Assembly (NCBI RefSeq): GCF_019744875.1 | Contig: NZ_JAIETU010000002.1 | Location: 930,001-994,000, forward strand | Direction: 5' to 3' | Length of the DNA stretch: 64,000 nt | From: Hyphomicrobium sp. | Lineage (GTDB): Bacteria; Pseudomonadota; Alphaproteobacteria; Rhizobiales; Hyphomicrobiaceae | Shown here: positions 33,333 through 41,406 of the stretch, in pieces | Numbering within the stretch: position 1 is the first letter of the stretch | Layout: each line of letters starts with the position of its first letter | Program-made: the position numbers and the translations under genes | The notes under the pieces: model-generated | Database searches by the model: none | What the model saw: the letters and a program-made list of their open reading frames with translations, nothing else | What the model was told of the DNA's origin: nothing

Positions 33333-35204
33333 TCATGTGACCTGATGGACGTGGCTTGAATTTCCGTGGTGGGCGCTGCGTGCCTCGAGCGCGGACGCCA
33401 GCCACTGCGGCGGGCCCGCCGATGCGAGGTTCGCAATCTCGTCCTGCGTCCAGGTGTACGCGGCCTGGAACAGCTCTCCGTGGCGGTGCCAATCGAGAAA
33501 GCTCATTCCAGCGGGGATCGGCGGCACGAGCGAGATGTCGTCGGCCGTCAGCTCGCGCACGAAATCGCGGCGGTTCGCCATCAAGGCGCGCATGAGCACC
33601 GTGACAAGTCCGGGAGCCGCCGGAAGCTGGCCGCGCCGCAGCGGATTGAACACATGACGCATCAGCTCGCCGCGTGACGGCAAGGCGTCGTAGTCGACGT
33701 CGAACTTGTCGATCCCGGGCGGGCGGAAGCTCACCACGACGTTCGGGCCCTGTTTCAGATCGCGCATCACCTTGATGGGCGTGTTGTCGAGCAGGCAGCC
33801 GTCGACCAGCATGTCGCCGTCGGGCGTGTTGACGGGCGGCAGCAGCACGGGGATCGAGGACGAGGCGCGAATGGCCCGCCACAGCGGCCCGGTGCGGTGC
33901 ACGGACACGGCAAAGCGCGTGAGATTGGTCGAGACCGCGAAGAACGGCAGCCAGAGATCCTCGATCTCCACCTCGCCATAGAGGCGCTTCAGCTCGGCGT
34001 CGAACACCGTGTGATCGAGCAGGCCGTAGCGCGGCACCGTATAGCGGCGCATGGCGCGGTTGGTGACGAACATCTCGCCCATCGCCCGGTCGATCTCATC
34101 CGGGCTGCTTTCCATCATGAAGGCCGCCGCGAGCGCCGCCCCGGCGGACGTGCCACCCATGATGTCGAAGGCGACGCCGGCCTGCGTGAGCGCCTTGTAG
34201 ACGCCGGTGTGCGCGGCCGCGAGCGCGCCGCCGCCTGCCGCCACGAAGCCGACCGCGCGGCCATCAATAAAACGCACAAGCCGTTCGACGTCGGCGGTGC
34301 CATCGAGCGCGACGTGGTGGTGCATGGCCACGGCGCGCGTTTCGAGCCAGCGGCACGTGCCGCGCACTTTCGTCCGCGCGGGATGCAGCAGCACGAGGCG
34401 CGTGGCGTCAGGCGTTACGAACCGCGCCGCAAAGCGCTCGCTGGCGTTGGGGGCTGCGTCCGCAGTGTAGTCGGCGGCGGCGATAACGAGATCGGCGTGT
34501 CGGATCGCCTTTTCCGTCCACGGCGTCAGGCTGTCGTCGGCGACGAGGAGCACGTGGTCGTGCCCGGCTTCGAGCGCGTTGAGGCGGGAGATCGCCTCCG
34601 GGCCGTCGAGCCCCCCGCCCAGGCTCAGCATGTTGCGGGCGGCGACGCCATGCAGCACGACGCATCGGGCACGCTGGCGCAGCGCGCGTGCGAGCGCGAC
34701 GACGAACTCGCTGCTGAGGCGACTGCCACCGGCCGGAATGACGCAGATCGTGCGCGGACGCGGCGGGGCATGGACCGCGTGCGCGATCGATGTCGTTCTC
34801 GCGAGCCGCTTGGCCAGCATGGCGGTCAAGGTGCGCCAGATCCCGGGATGGGCGCCCACAAGGGCATCGAACTCGACCCGCGAGAGCGCGAACAGCAGGC
34901 TGTCGCGCATGGCCGTGACGGTGGCCGTGCGGCGGCTTCCGGTGAGGAATGCAATCTCGCCCACGGGCTGGCCGGAGCCGATCTCGCTCACGGAACCGTT
35001 CTGGCCTTCGAGGGTGACGGACAGGCGGCCCGACAGCACGACGTACAGCGCGTCGGCCTCGTCGCCCTGGCGCATCAACACGTCGCCGCGGTGGAGGGTG
35101 CGCAAGGCAAGGCGGGCGGCCAGCGCCGTCCGCTCGGTCTCGGTCAGACCCGAGAACAGGTCAATGTCGGGAATCTCGTGCGCAAGCCCGTCAGCAGGGT
35201 CCAT
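33333..35204 (-). CDS. Cyclic-nucleotide-binding patatin-like phospholipase (NTE-like)
   Basis: 623 residues. An N-terminal cNMP-binding domain (about 15-130; GDVLMRQGDEADALYVVLSG and QPVGEIAFLTGSRRTATV, with R at the phosphate position) precedes a poorly conserved middle and a patatin domain (about 315-500). The nucleophile is S353 in GGTSAG; the partner Asp is about 468 in VDGCLLDN, where the usual DGG is DGC. An oxyanion-hole GGGA motif (AAGGGALAAAH) precedes it. It resembles NTE/PNPLA6-type lysophospholipases. No transmembrane helix is clear. Its stop lies one base from the convergent EPS gene, within a small palindrome. Confidence 0.9.
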   Translation of the reverse strand: MDPADGLAHEIPDIDLFSGLTETERTALAARLALRTLHRGDVLMRQGDEADALYVVLSGRLSVTLEGQNGSVSEIGSGQPVGEIAFLTGSRRTATVTAMRDSLLFALSRVEFDALVGAHPGIWRTLTAMLAKRLARTTSIAHAVHAPPRPRTICVIPAGGSRLSSEFVVALARALRQRARCVVLHGVAARNMLSLGGGLDGPEAISRLNALEAGHDHVLLVADDSLTPWTEKAIRHADLVIAAADYTADAAPNASERFAARFVTPDATRLVLLHPARTKVRGTCRWLETRAVAMHHHVALDGTADVERLVRFIDGRAVGFVAAGGGALAAAHTGVYKALTQAGVAFDIMGGTSAGAALAAAFMMESSPDEIDRAMGEMFVTNRAMRRYTVPRYGLLDHTVFDAELKRLYGEVEIEDLWLPFFAVSTNLTRFAVSVHRTGPLWRAIRASSSIPVLLPPVNTPDGDMLVDGCLLDNTPIKVMRDLKQGPNVVVSFRPPGIDKFDVDYDALPSRGELMRHVFNPLRRGQLPAAPGLVTVLMRALMANRRDFVRELTADDISLVPPIPAGMSFLDWHRHGELFQAAYTWTQDEIANLASAGPPQWLASALEARSAHHGNSSHVHQVT

Positions 35205-35280
35205 TGGCTTCCGGCCGGATCGCGTTGCCGCTCAGTCCACACTCGCGGACTTGGCCCCACTATACGGGGACGCGTGCCGA

Positions 35281-35424
35281 TCAGGACCGGTTTAAATCGG
35301 TAAAGCGCTTCGGCGCGGGGGCGTGGTTAATTCTGGCCGCACGCGCGAGTCCGGCCACGAGCAGTCCGAGCGCCGGCAGAAACACCGTCAGGAAGGACGA
35401 GACGAGGATGACCTTGGTTGCCAT
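35281..35424 (-). CDS. 47-residue putative membrane protein
   Basis: A short ORF (ATG at 35424) with one hydrophobic segment (VILVSSFLTVFLPALGLLVAGLA cut here to its first part, VILVSSFLTVFLPALG) and a polar tail ending FTDLNRS. The start codon lies within the palindrome CCATATCCAAGATATGG (35421-35437), and no good ribosome site is visible. Position between two same-strand genes favours it being real, but support is limited. Confidence 0.42.
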   Translation of the reverse strand: MATKVILVSSFLTVFLPALGLLVAGLARAARINHAPAPKRFTDLNRS

Positions 35425-35437
35425 ATCCAAGATATGG
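35421..35437. promoter_or_regulatory. 17-base palindrome over a start codon
   Basis: CCATATC / GATATGG with a CAA centre is a perfect 7-bp inverted repeat. It includes the ATG of the 47-residue ORF. It may be an operator or a translation-blocking hairpin, or a chance repeat. Confidence 0.3.
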
Positions 35438-35474
35438 CGCGCGGCGGCGAATGGATCACCACTCTTACGGAAAT

Positions 35475-35915
35475 TTATGCTGTGGCGTACTGGTCGCCAC
35501 GATAGCTGTCGGCCGCGGCGGCCAGCGCTTCGTTCATGGCGCGCGCCATCTTGTGGGGATTGAAGCCCCACTTGGCGTTGAGGCGCATGCTGGCAGCCAC
35601 TTCGAGCGCCATGACAACAGCCGACTGGCCGTGACGGGCGATGACTTCGCTCACGTGGCGCGACTTGCAGGCCGAGAGGAAGCTGCGGAAACGCAGCAGA
35701 ACCGCCACCTTGCGGATGCGTGCGCGGGGCGAGATCTGCCAGAAATCCTGCTCGACGCGGCGCAGGTCGTCATCGGAGAGACCCACGGTCGGCAGGAGAA
35801 GGCCGTTCCCGGCCGACAGAATTTTGAGGGCCAGCGCCAGCTCGCGCGCGCCCACGGGCGGCACGTCGCTGGTGTCGAGAGCTCCAGCCGGCTCGTCTGT
35901 CGTAACGTTCGTCAT
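35475..35915 (-). CDS. Conserved hypothetical protein, 146 residues
   Basis: No family recognised. The sequence is helical with no signal peptide: ARELALALKILSAGNGLLLP, DLRRVEQDFWQISPRARIRKV, LRFRSFLSACKSRHVSEV and KWGFNPHKMARAMNEALAA. It lies six bases from the CSD-like gene on the same strand, so they are co-transcribed. A small regulatory or adaptor role is possible but cannot be shown. Confidence 0.6.
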   Translation of the reverse strand: MTNVTTDEPAGALDTSDVPPVGARELALALKILSAGNGLLLPTVGLSDDDLRRVEQDFWQISPRARIRKVAVLLRFRSFLSACKSRHVSEVIARHGQSAVVMALEVAASMRLNAKWGFNPHKMARAMNEALAAAADSYRGDQYATA

Positions 35916-35921
35916 GGCGTT

Positions 35922-36155
35922 CTATACCCGCTTGGCAATTGCGTCGGTGCGGCCGAATACGGTCCAGGGCGAGCCGTGCAGAAGGATGATCTCCTTCGGA
36001 CTACGTGATTCGACGAGGAAATCCACGTCGATACCCAGGAGGCGCCCATTTGGGTTGCGGATATCCGATTTCGCGAACCGGTATTTCCGACCATCGGTGG
36101 CGCTGATCACGCCGAAGCCGATGTCCTCATGAAACTTCGTAATCTGACCTTGCAT
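35922..36155 (-). CDS. Small OB-fold (cold-shock-like) protein
   Basis: 77 residues from the ATG at 36155. The start QGQITKFHEDIGFGVISA and the following KYRFAKSDIRNP are a divergent version of the cold-shock domain opening (KGxVKWFxxxKGFGFI...). The usual RNP1 aromatic pattern is only partly kept (GFGVIS). It may bind nucleic acid. The frame is open to 36254, but the extended part does not look like a domain. It forms an operon with the 146-residue gene. Confidence 0.65.
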   Translation of the reverse strand: MQGQITKFHEDIGFGVISATDGRKYRFAKSDIRNPNGRLLGIDVDFLVESRSPKEIILLHGSPWTVFGRTDAIAKRV

Positions 36156-36300
36156 CACACAACTCCATCTCGACGGATCGAAGTCCGCTATCGCGAACTG
36201 CATGACCTTGCGGGAGATGGCCGATGTGCGCTGTTCCTGCCGGAACATTCTCAATCATTTCAAGATTGTGGACCGGCTGGCCAAACTATTCCAACAGAAA

Positions 36301-36324
36301 TGGGCCGTCTTTGAGGACGGCCCA
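36301..36324 (-). terminator. Hairpin terminator downstream of the exporter operon
   Basis: Stem TGGGCCGTC / GACGGCCCA with a six-base loop. On the - strand the arm is followed by TTTCTG. It lies 220 bases after the membrane fusion protein stop, in front of the CSD-like gene. Confidence 0.6.
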
Positions 36325-36366
36325 CACTATGTCGCAGGTGGCGTGTTTTTCGACCACACGGAGCGA

Positions 36367-36407
36367 CTAGAGCCTGTCCTTTCGGCGGACCGGCGGAAAG
36401 GCTCTAG
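36367..36407. repeat. Palindromic intergenic element
   Basis: Outer arms CTAGAGCCT / AGGCTCTAG (perfect, 9 bp) enclose a second pair CCTTTC / GGAAAGG-type arms and a GC-rich loop, giving a long stem-loop of about 41 bases. Its CTAGAGC ends resemble the palindromic intergenic repeats common in Hyphomicrobiales genomes. Only one copy is in this window. Confidence 0.45.
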
Positions 36408-36542
36408 CGTTCTGTTGTAGCGTGCTTTTATCGGGCGTCCGCGTCCTCGTTAACCTCGCTGCCGCCATCCCATTCCGCGAGCGCGACCGCTTTGCGGCGG
36501 CGGGCGGGCGGGCCGGAGGGGCCCGCGGGAGGACTGGTCGCG

Positions 36543-37565
36543 TTAGTTTTTACGAAAAAAGGCGTCTACCCGCATGCCGGGTTTCAAACCCGTGGCCGTC
36601 CCCTGCAATTCGATTGTCACTTCCATCACCTCCACATCGGTCACGCGGCGCGGGCCGCGCGGGCCGATGCGTGCCTGGCCAAGCGTGGGAGCGATGTTCG
36701 TCACTTTGCCGTCGATCTTTTCCGGCTGGCTGACGCTGGTCACGTAAGCCGACTGGTTGATCGAGATCTTGCCGACGTCACCTTCGTCGACTTCGGCCTT
36801 CACGCGGACGACGCTCATGTCGCCCATCACGACAAGCGGGAGCTCAAGCGACGGAGCCACGATCTCACCCTGCTTGGTGGTGACCTGCAGGATGGTGCCG
36901 GCGGACGGCGCGCGAATGCGGGTCTTGTCGAGCAGCGCTTCGGCCATTCTCACCTGGGCGCGGGCGGCGCTGACGGTCGACTCGGCGCGGTTCGGGGCGG
37001 GAAGGTTCGCCTTCGACTGCGCCTTGACGTAGGCGATGCGCTCGCGCTCGAGGCGGTCGTTCGAATCTTTCAGGCGGCGGCGTGCGTCGCCGACGGCTGC
37101 TTCGCTGCCGTTGCCGCTGCGCTTGGCGGCGATCGCGTAGTCGAGCTCGATGCGGGCGCCCGTGACGGCGCGCTCGGCCGAGTAGATTGCGTCCTCTGCC
37201 TTGCGTACGTCCTCGCGGCCGGAGACGACGGACTTTTCGCTGTCCTCGCGGCTCGCTTCGGCTTCCGTCTCGGCGGAGGCGAGCTTGGCGCGCGCTTCCG
37301 CATCGTCGAGACGCAGCAGCAGCTCGCCTTCCTCGACCTTGTCGTCGACCTTGACGAGGACTTCCTCGACGCGGCCGAGATAGGTCGCGCCCAAGCGGAT
37401 CTCGCCCGACTTGGGCTCGACGACGCCAGGGGCCGCGACTTCGTAGTCCTTGGTTTCGAGCGCAATCGGCTCGTTGTTGGAACTGCTCTTGTACTTGTCG
37501 TAGGCGAGGTAACCACCGGCGCCGGCGAGTCCCAGCAGGAGGATGAGGTTGAGAGGTTTCAGCAT
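36543..37565 (-). CDS. HlyD/DevB-type membrane fusion protein
   Basis: 340 residues. One N-terminal transmembrane helix (NLILLLGLAGAGGYLAY), a biotinyl/lipoyl half-motif (VAAPGVVEPKSGEIRLG), a long helical hairpin (about 90-190, ETEAEASREDSEKSVVSGRE and on), the second half-motif (IRAPSAGTILQV) and a beta-barrel part (VVRVKAEVDEGDVGKI). It spans the periplasm and links an ABC exporter to the outer membrane. It ends an operon with the ATPase gene (15 bases before) and the permease. No TolC-like gene is nearby. Confidence 0.88.
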   Translation of the reverse strand: MLKPLNLILLLGLAGAGGYLAYDKYKSSSNNEPIALETKDYEVAAPGVVEPKSGEIRLGATYLGRVEEVLVKVDDKVEEGELLLRLDDAEARAKLASAETEAEASREDSEKSVVSGREDVRKAEDAIYSAERAVTGARIELDYAIAAKRSGNGSEAAVGDARRRLKDSNDRLERERIAYVKAQSKANLPAPNRAESTVSAARAQVRMAEALLDKTRIRAPSAGTILQVTTKQGEIVAPSLELPLVVMGDMSVVRVKAEVDEGDVGKISINQSAYVTSVSQPEKIDGKVTNIAPTLGQARIGPRGPRRVTDVEVMEVTIELQGTATGLKPGMRVDAFFRKN

Positions 37566-37580
37566 GGCGCGTGATGTTCC

Positions 37581-38363
37581 TTAAGCTGCAACGTTCTTTT
37601 TCTTGGACGGATGCGGAGAGCCTTCGCTACCGGGCGGGCTCTTGTTCGGGGAACGATCGTCTCCGACGATGCGTCCGTCCTCGATGGTGATGATGCGATC
37701 GGCGTAGTGAAGCGTGCGATGGTCGTGCGTCACCGCCATCACGGCGCGTGTCGGGTCCTTTGCGACTTCCTTCAGCAGCTCCATCACGGCCTTGCCGTTC
37801 TCGCTGTCGAGGGCGGCCGTCGGCTCGTCTGCCAGCACGACCGAGGGGCGGCCGGCGAGCGAGCGAGCGATGGCGACGCGCTGCTTCTCGCCGCCTGAGA
37901 GCTTCGAGGGATAGGTGTTGATGCGGTGGCCGAGGCCGACGGCCTTCAGGGCCTCCGTCGCGGTCTGAATCGGATCGGCGCTGCGTGCGTCGCGTACGTC
38001 GAGGGCGACGAGCACGTTCTCAACCGCCGTCAGAGTGGGAAAGAGATTGTAGCTCTGGAACACGAAGCCGACATGCAGACGGCGAATCTCGGCGAGCGCT
38101 TCTGACGAGAGACCTACGGCCTGGTGGCCGGCGAGATGCAGCTCTCCGCTGGTGGCAGTCAGGATGCAGCCGAGGATCGAAAGCAGCGTGGTCTTGCCGC
38201 TGCCGGACGGCCCCATGAGAAGCGTGAGCTCGCCGGGCACGAGATCCATGCTGACGCCCTTGAGGATCTGCAGCTCTCCGGCGCCCGTGCCGATCGTCTT
38301 GACGATGTTGCGAGCCTCGAGAAGCGGTCGCTGCCCACCCGATGCCCTTCCCGCTTTGGCCAT
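37581..38363 (-). CDS. ABC exporter ATPase (DevA/LolD/MacB type)
   Basis: 260 residues from the ATG at 38363. Walker A is MGPSGSGKTTLLSILG, the Q loop FQSYNLFPTLT, signature LSGGEKQRVAIA, Walker B VVLADEPTAALD, and the H loop VMAVTHDHR. It energises the neighbouring FtsX-type permease. The C-terminus is a basic Lys/Ser tail ending KKKNVAA. The upstream permease gene is 290 bases away, so it may have its own promoter. The substrate is not known; cyanobacterial DevBCA moves glycolipids. Confidence 0.92.
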   Translation of the reverse strand: MAKAGRASGGQRPLLEARNIVKTIGTGAGELQILKGVSMDLVPGELTLLMGPSGSGKTTLLSILGCILTATSGELHLAGHQAVGLSSEALAEIRRLHVGFVFQSYNLFPTLTAVENVLVALDVRDARSADPIQTATEALKAVGLGHRINTYPSKLSGGEKQRVAIARSLAGRPSVVLADEPTAALDSENGKAVMELLKEVAKDPTRAVMAVTHDHRTLHYADRIITIEDGRIVGDDRSPNKSPPGSEGSPHPSKKKNVAA

Positions 38364-38652
38364 AGTCGTGAACTCTCCCAAAAAACGAAGCGCAGCGGTC
38401 GATGCCGGCACACTGCCATCAGCGGTTCGCCGCGTCTGTTACGCCTGTCACATGACGTACTGAAACTTATTGATTGGAGAGATCGCTGCCACGACAGACC
38501 CTATGCGCCAACGCTACGAAGGCAAATCCTCCGATGCAAGAGCGTCGATGCCAGCTGCCGTCCCCGAAACCCTCTCAATTAGGGGAATCCGGGGTGCCTT
38601 TCGGCCTCCCGGATCCAGTCGTTTTTGTTCCGGCCTTTTTTAGCCGTTTGCC
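38364..38652. other. 289-base spacer within the exporter locus
   Basis: Between the permease (38653) and ATPase genes on the same strand. It is unusually long for co-transcribed ABC genes and contains ribosome-site-like GGGAGAG just before the ATPase start. Nothing else is recognisable. Confidence 0.4.
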
Positions 38653-39855
38653 TTACCTGTTGAACACGCCCGCCGGATCGATGCGCGTGACTTTCCGGAT
38701 TGCGGTGATGGCCGCGAAAATGCACATGCCGACCGTGAGCGCGAACAAGTAACCGGCGATTTCGGGCGTCATGAGGATGGTGAGCGTGGGCACTCGGACC
38801 TTCAACCGCGCGATCGCCAACATGGCGAGCAGCATACCGGCCGCATAGCCCAGCACCGCACTCAGCAGGGCCTGAACCAGAATGACCTGGTGGATATAGC
38901 TGGCCGATGCGCCCAGCGCACGCAAGGTCGCGAACTCGTTCAAGTGGTCCTTGGTGCTGGCGTAAAGCGTCTGAGCGACGATGACGACACCAACGATGGC
39001 GCCAAGCACCATGCCGGTAATAAGGGCGAGACCGGCGCCTGTGCTGAACATCCAGTACTTGATGCTGCGGGCGCGGAATTCCTCGTGGGTCAGTACCTCC
39101 GCTCCGCCTTTGAAGCGGTCGGTCAGCACTTGCTTGACGTGTTCGACATCCGCGTCCCTGGACAGCGTGACCAGGACATAGCTCGCCTGCACAGGGCTCG
39201 CGTTGTTCAATTTGCGCGCTGTCGAGATCGGGGTGAACACGTAGGGCAGCGTCGCGAACGAACGAATGCCCTTCGTGACCGCCGTGACCTGGACGCGCTG
39301 GCCGTTGATTTCCGCGTACTCGCCGCGCCCCTCGATGCCGAGGTCCGTGAAGTAGGACCGGTCGGCCGCAACGGCCATCGGGATTTCCAGATCCGCTTCG
39401 GTTCCTTCGTCGATGTTCCAGGTGTGGGTTTCGCCCTTTTCCCAGTCGAGGCCGACGAGAACGAACGACTTCTTGCCACCGCCCGGCTTACGCCACGACG
39501 AGAAGCTGACCATCATATCCTCGGCCTTGAGGACGCCCGGCGTCGACAACGCGGCGTACTTCTCGTGGCCGATCAGAAGCGAGGGATCGTCAAAGCTCTT
39601 GGTGCCGTACGGCATGATCCACAGGTCGGCCTTCGACTTGTCGAGCACGGTCGCGATCTTGCTCTCGGACCCCTTGTACAGGCCCACCTCGATGGCTACG
39701 AGCACCACCGAGAAGACGATGCCGACCAGCGTAACGATCAGGCTCATGCGATCGTGGAAGAGGTTGCGGTAGGCGATCTTGGGCGCCATCCGGATGACTC
39801 GGCCAGGACCGGCAGACGGCGAAGCCGCCTTTTTGCTGAACATGTCGCTCTCCAT
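38653..39855 (-). CDS. ABC exporter permease (DevC/FtsX type)
   Basis: 400 residues with four transmembrane helices, one near the N-terminus (MSLIVTLVGIVFSVVLVAI) and three at the C-terminus (LITGMVLGAIVGVVIVAQTL; VILVQALLSAVLG; LFALTVGMCIFAAITAI), separated by a large periplasmic MacB_PCD-like domain of about 210 residues. This is the DevC layout. It works with the ATPase and membrane fusion protein downstream. Start at ATG 39855; a second ATG at 39843 is possible. Confidence 0.9.
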   Translation of the reverse strand: MESDMFSKKAASPSAGPGRVIRMAPKIAYRNLFHDRMSLIVTLVGIVFSVVLVAIEVGLYKGSESKIATVLDKSKADLWIMPYGTKSFDDPSLLIGHEKYAALSTPGVLKAEDMMVSFSSWRKPGGGKKSFVLVGLDWEKGETHTWNIDEGTEADLEIPMAVAADRSYFTDLGIEGRGEYAEINGQRVQVTAVTKGIRSFATLPYVFTPISTARKLNNASPVQASYVLVTLSRDADVEHVKQVLTDRFKGGAEVLTHEEFRARSIKYWMFSTGAGLALITGMVLGAIVGVVIVAQTLYASTKDHLNEFATLRALGASASYIHQVILVQALLSAVLGYAAGMLLAMLAIARLKVRVPTLTILMTPEIAGYLFALTVGMCIFAAITAIRKVTRIDPAGVFNR

Positions 39856-40013
39856 AAAGTCGCGCCTGAGTTGTGCGCTGAACTTTCCGCTGCGTCCAGA
39901 GTCGGCGCAGAACCTTAACGAGATTTATTGCATGCGCCATGACGTATCAGGACCGGGTTTTCACGGCCCTGACACGTGTTGTCGCGCATCCGGCAGGGTG
40001 TCCGTCCGGGGAA

Positions 40014-40574
40014 TCAGTTGCCGCAGCCGACGCTCACGGTCGTACCGATCGCAGGCATGAACTTCTTGCAGCCGGTCTCGTCGGGCGCCTTGTCGGTGCT
40101 GGCCGTGACCGTCGAGGCCGGGGCTTCCGCGCGGGTGTCGGGAGCGGGCGAATCGGACGTGGTGGCGTCCGGCTGCTCGGCCGTGTTGTCGGCGGGGATC
40201 GAACCCTGGATCAGCGCGGAGCTACCGGTTGCGGCGGGAGCGATCTCGTTGGACGGAGCGGCGGTTGCCTGCTCGACCTTGTCCGGCTGCTGCGCCTTGA
40301 CGATGCGGGTGGGCTTGTCCTGCTTGCGCGCGGCCTGCACGTCCTGTTTGCGTGCTGCCTGCAATTCTTGTTTGCGTGCAGCCTGCACGACCGGCAACCG
40401 CTTCGACGGTTTGTTGTGATAGCCGCCGCCTCCGCCATGGGCGGGCGTTGCGACGAAGGTGCCGAGGGGGCCGCCGAAACCGAGACGCACGCCCCCGCCG
40501 CCGGCTTGCGCCGCGGATGCGAGAGAGGCCGCTGCCAGAATGGCGGAGGCCAAGGCTGCGAGCTTCGTGTTCAT
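40014..40574 (-). CDS. Secreted low-complexity protein with AARKQ repeats and CKKF-type C-terminus
   Basis: 186 residues from ATG 40574 with a GAGGAGTG ribosome site. A signal peptide (NTKLAALASAILAAASLASAAQA) leads to a Gly-rich stretch, then repeats VQAARKQELQAARKQDV (three copies of QAARKQ), a Thr/Ala/Pro-rich acidic middle, and a C-terminus GCKKFMPAIGTTVSVGC. The last part, with two Cys, is shared with the next gene. Exported; function unknown. It is separated from its relative by about 230 bases and may be its own transcript. Confidence 0.7.
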   Translation of the reverse strand: MNTKLAALASAILAAASLASAAQAGGGGVRLGFGGPLGTFVATPAHGGGGGYHNKPSKRLPVVQAARKQELQAARKQDVQAARKQDKPTRIVKAQQPDKVEQATAAPSNEIAPAATGSSALIQGSIPADNTAEQPDATTSDSPAPDTRAEAPASTVTASTDKAPDETGCKKFMPAIGTTVSVGCGN

Positions 40575-40747
40575 GGCTTCACTCCTCAAAGTTCGTGTTC
40601 GCTGCCGTTGAGCGGCGCGCTTCTGATTGGGAGCATGCTCGGAAACGGTTGCGGGCGCTGTTCCGGCCGTGACTCGACCGAGAGTTTGTCGTTGGCTTCG
40701 GCAACATGTTGTCGTTCGCTGCTTTGCGACGCGTGCAAAACGAAAAA

Positions 40748-40773
40748 GGCCGGCCCCTGATGCGGGACCGGCC
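40748..40773 (-). terminator. Terminator of the AQAR-repeat protein gene
   Basis: GGCCGG / CCGGCC outer arms with CCCC / GGGA inner pairing. On the - strand it is followed by TTTTTCG, and it starts 27 bases after the gene end at 40801. Confidence 0.7.
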
Positions 40774-40800
40774 TCGTGTTTCTGATCTTGCGTCGCGGAC

Positions 40801-41406
40801 TTACTTCGAGTCGCAGGCAACTTCGACGGCAACACCGATCGCGGGGACGAACTTCTTGCAGGTTTCGCCCTTGGCTTCGGTCGTCTCCGTCTCGGCGTCG
40901 GTCACGGCCTGATCGGCTGCGGCGACAGTCTTGCCCGACGTGCCCGGCTCGTCCGATGCGGCGCCGTTCGCGTTGTTGGCCTGATCGACGTCAACCTGAG
41001 TGAGGGCCGCCGAGCTAGACGGAGCGGCGACGTAGGTCGACTTCGTATCTTCCTTCTTGGTCTCGGTCACGGCGGCCGTCTCTTCGACCTTCGCTTCCGA
41101 AGCCTGGGCCTTTGCGGTGGCCTGTGCCTTGGCGCGGGCCTGTGCCTGAGCCTGTGCCTTGGCCTGAGCGCGGGCACGAGCCTGGGCCTGTGCCTTGGCG
41201 CGAGCCTGGGCCTGAGCCTGTGCACGGGCCTTGGCGGCCTGCTGCTGCTGAGCCTTCTGAGCCGAGTGCGCCATGGCGCCGACGGCGAGGATCCCGAGGC
41301 CAACGCCCAGGGCCACACCGCGTCCACCGGCCTCTGCGGCGGGAACGATCGCCATGCTCGCAGCGACCGTCGCTGCTACCAGGCTAAAGCGGAATTTCTT
41401 GGCCAT
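40801..41406 (-). CDS. Secreted low-complexity protein with AQAR/AKAQ repeats and CKKF-type C-terminus
   Basis: 201 residues from ATG 41406; the GGAG six bases upstream supports this start over ATG 41412 or 41418. A signal peptide (RFSLVAATVAASMAIVPAAEA) is followed by a Gly-rich hydrophobic part (GVALGVGLGILAVGAMAH), a long Ala/Gln/Arg/Lys repeat (QARAKAQAQARARAQAKAQA pattern, about residues 60-110), an acidic Thr/Asp/Ala region, and TCKKFVPAIGVAVEVAC near the end. It shares the two-Cys C-terminus with the neighbour at 40014. Probably a periplasmic or envelope protein; function unknown. Confidence 0.7.
   Translation of the reverse strand: MAKKFRFSLVAATVAASMAIVPAAEAGGRGVALGVGLGILAVGAMAHSAQKAQQQQAAKARAQAQAQARAKAQAQARARAQAKAQAQAQARAKAQATAKAQASEAKVEETAAVTETKKEDTKSTYVAAPSSSAALTQVDVDQANNANGAASDEPGTSGKTVAAADQAVTDAETETTEAKGETCKKFVPAIGVAVEVACDSK

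Larger units (their letters stand above)
36156..36542. other. 387-base intergenic stretch with two strong hairpins
   Basis: No gene. It contains a hairpin at 36301-36324, a longer palindromic element at 36367-36407, and a GC-rich block near 36490-36530 made of G/C runs. It separates the end of the DevBCA-type operon from the CSD-like operon on the same strand. Confidence 0.55.
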
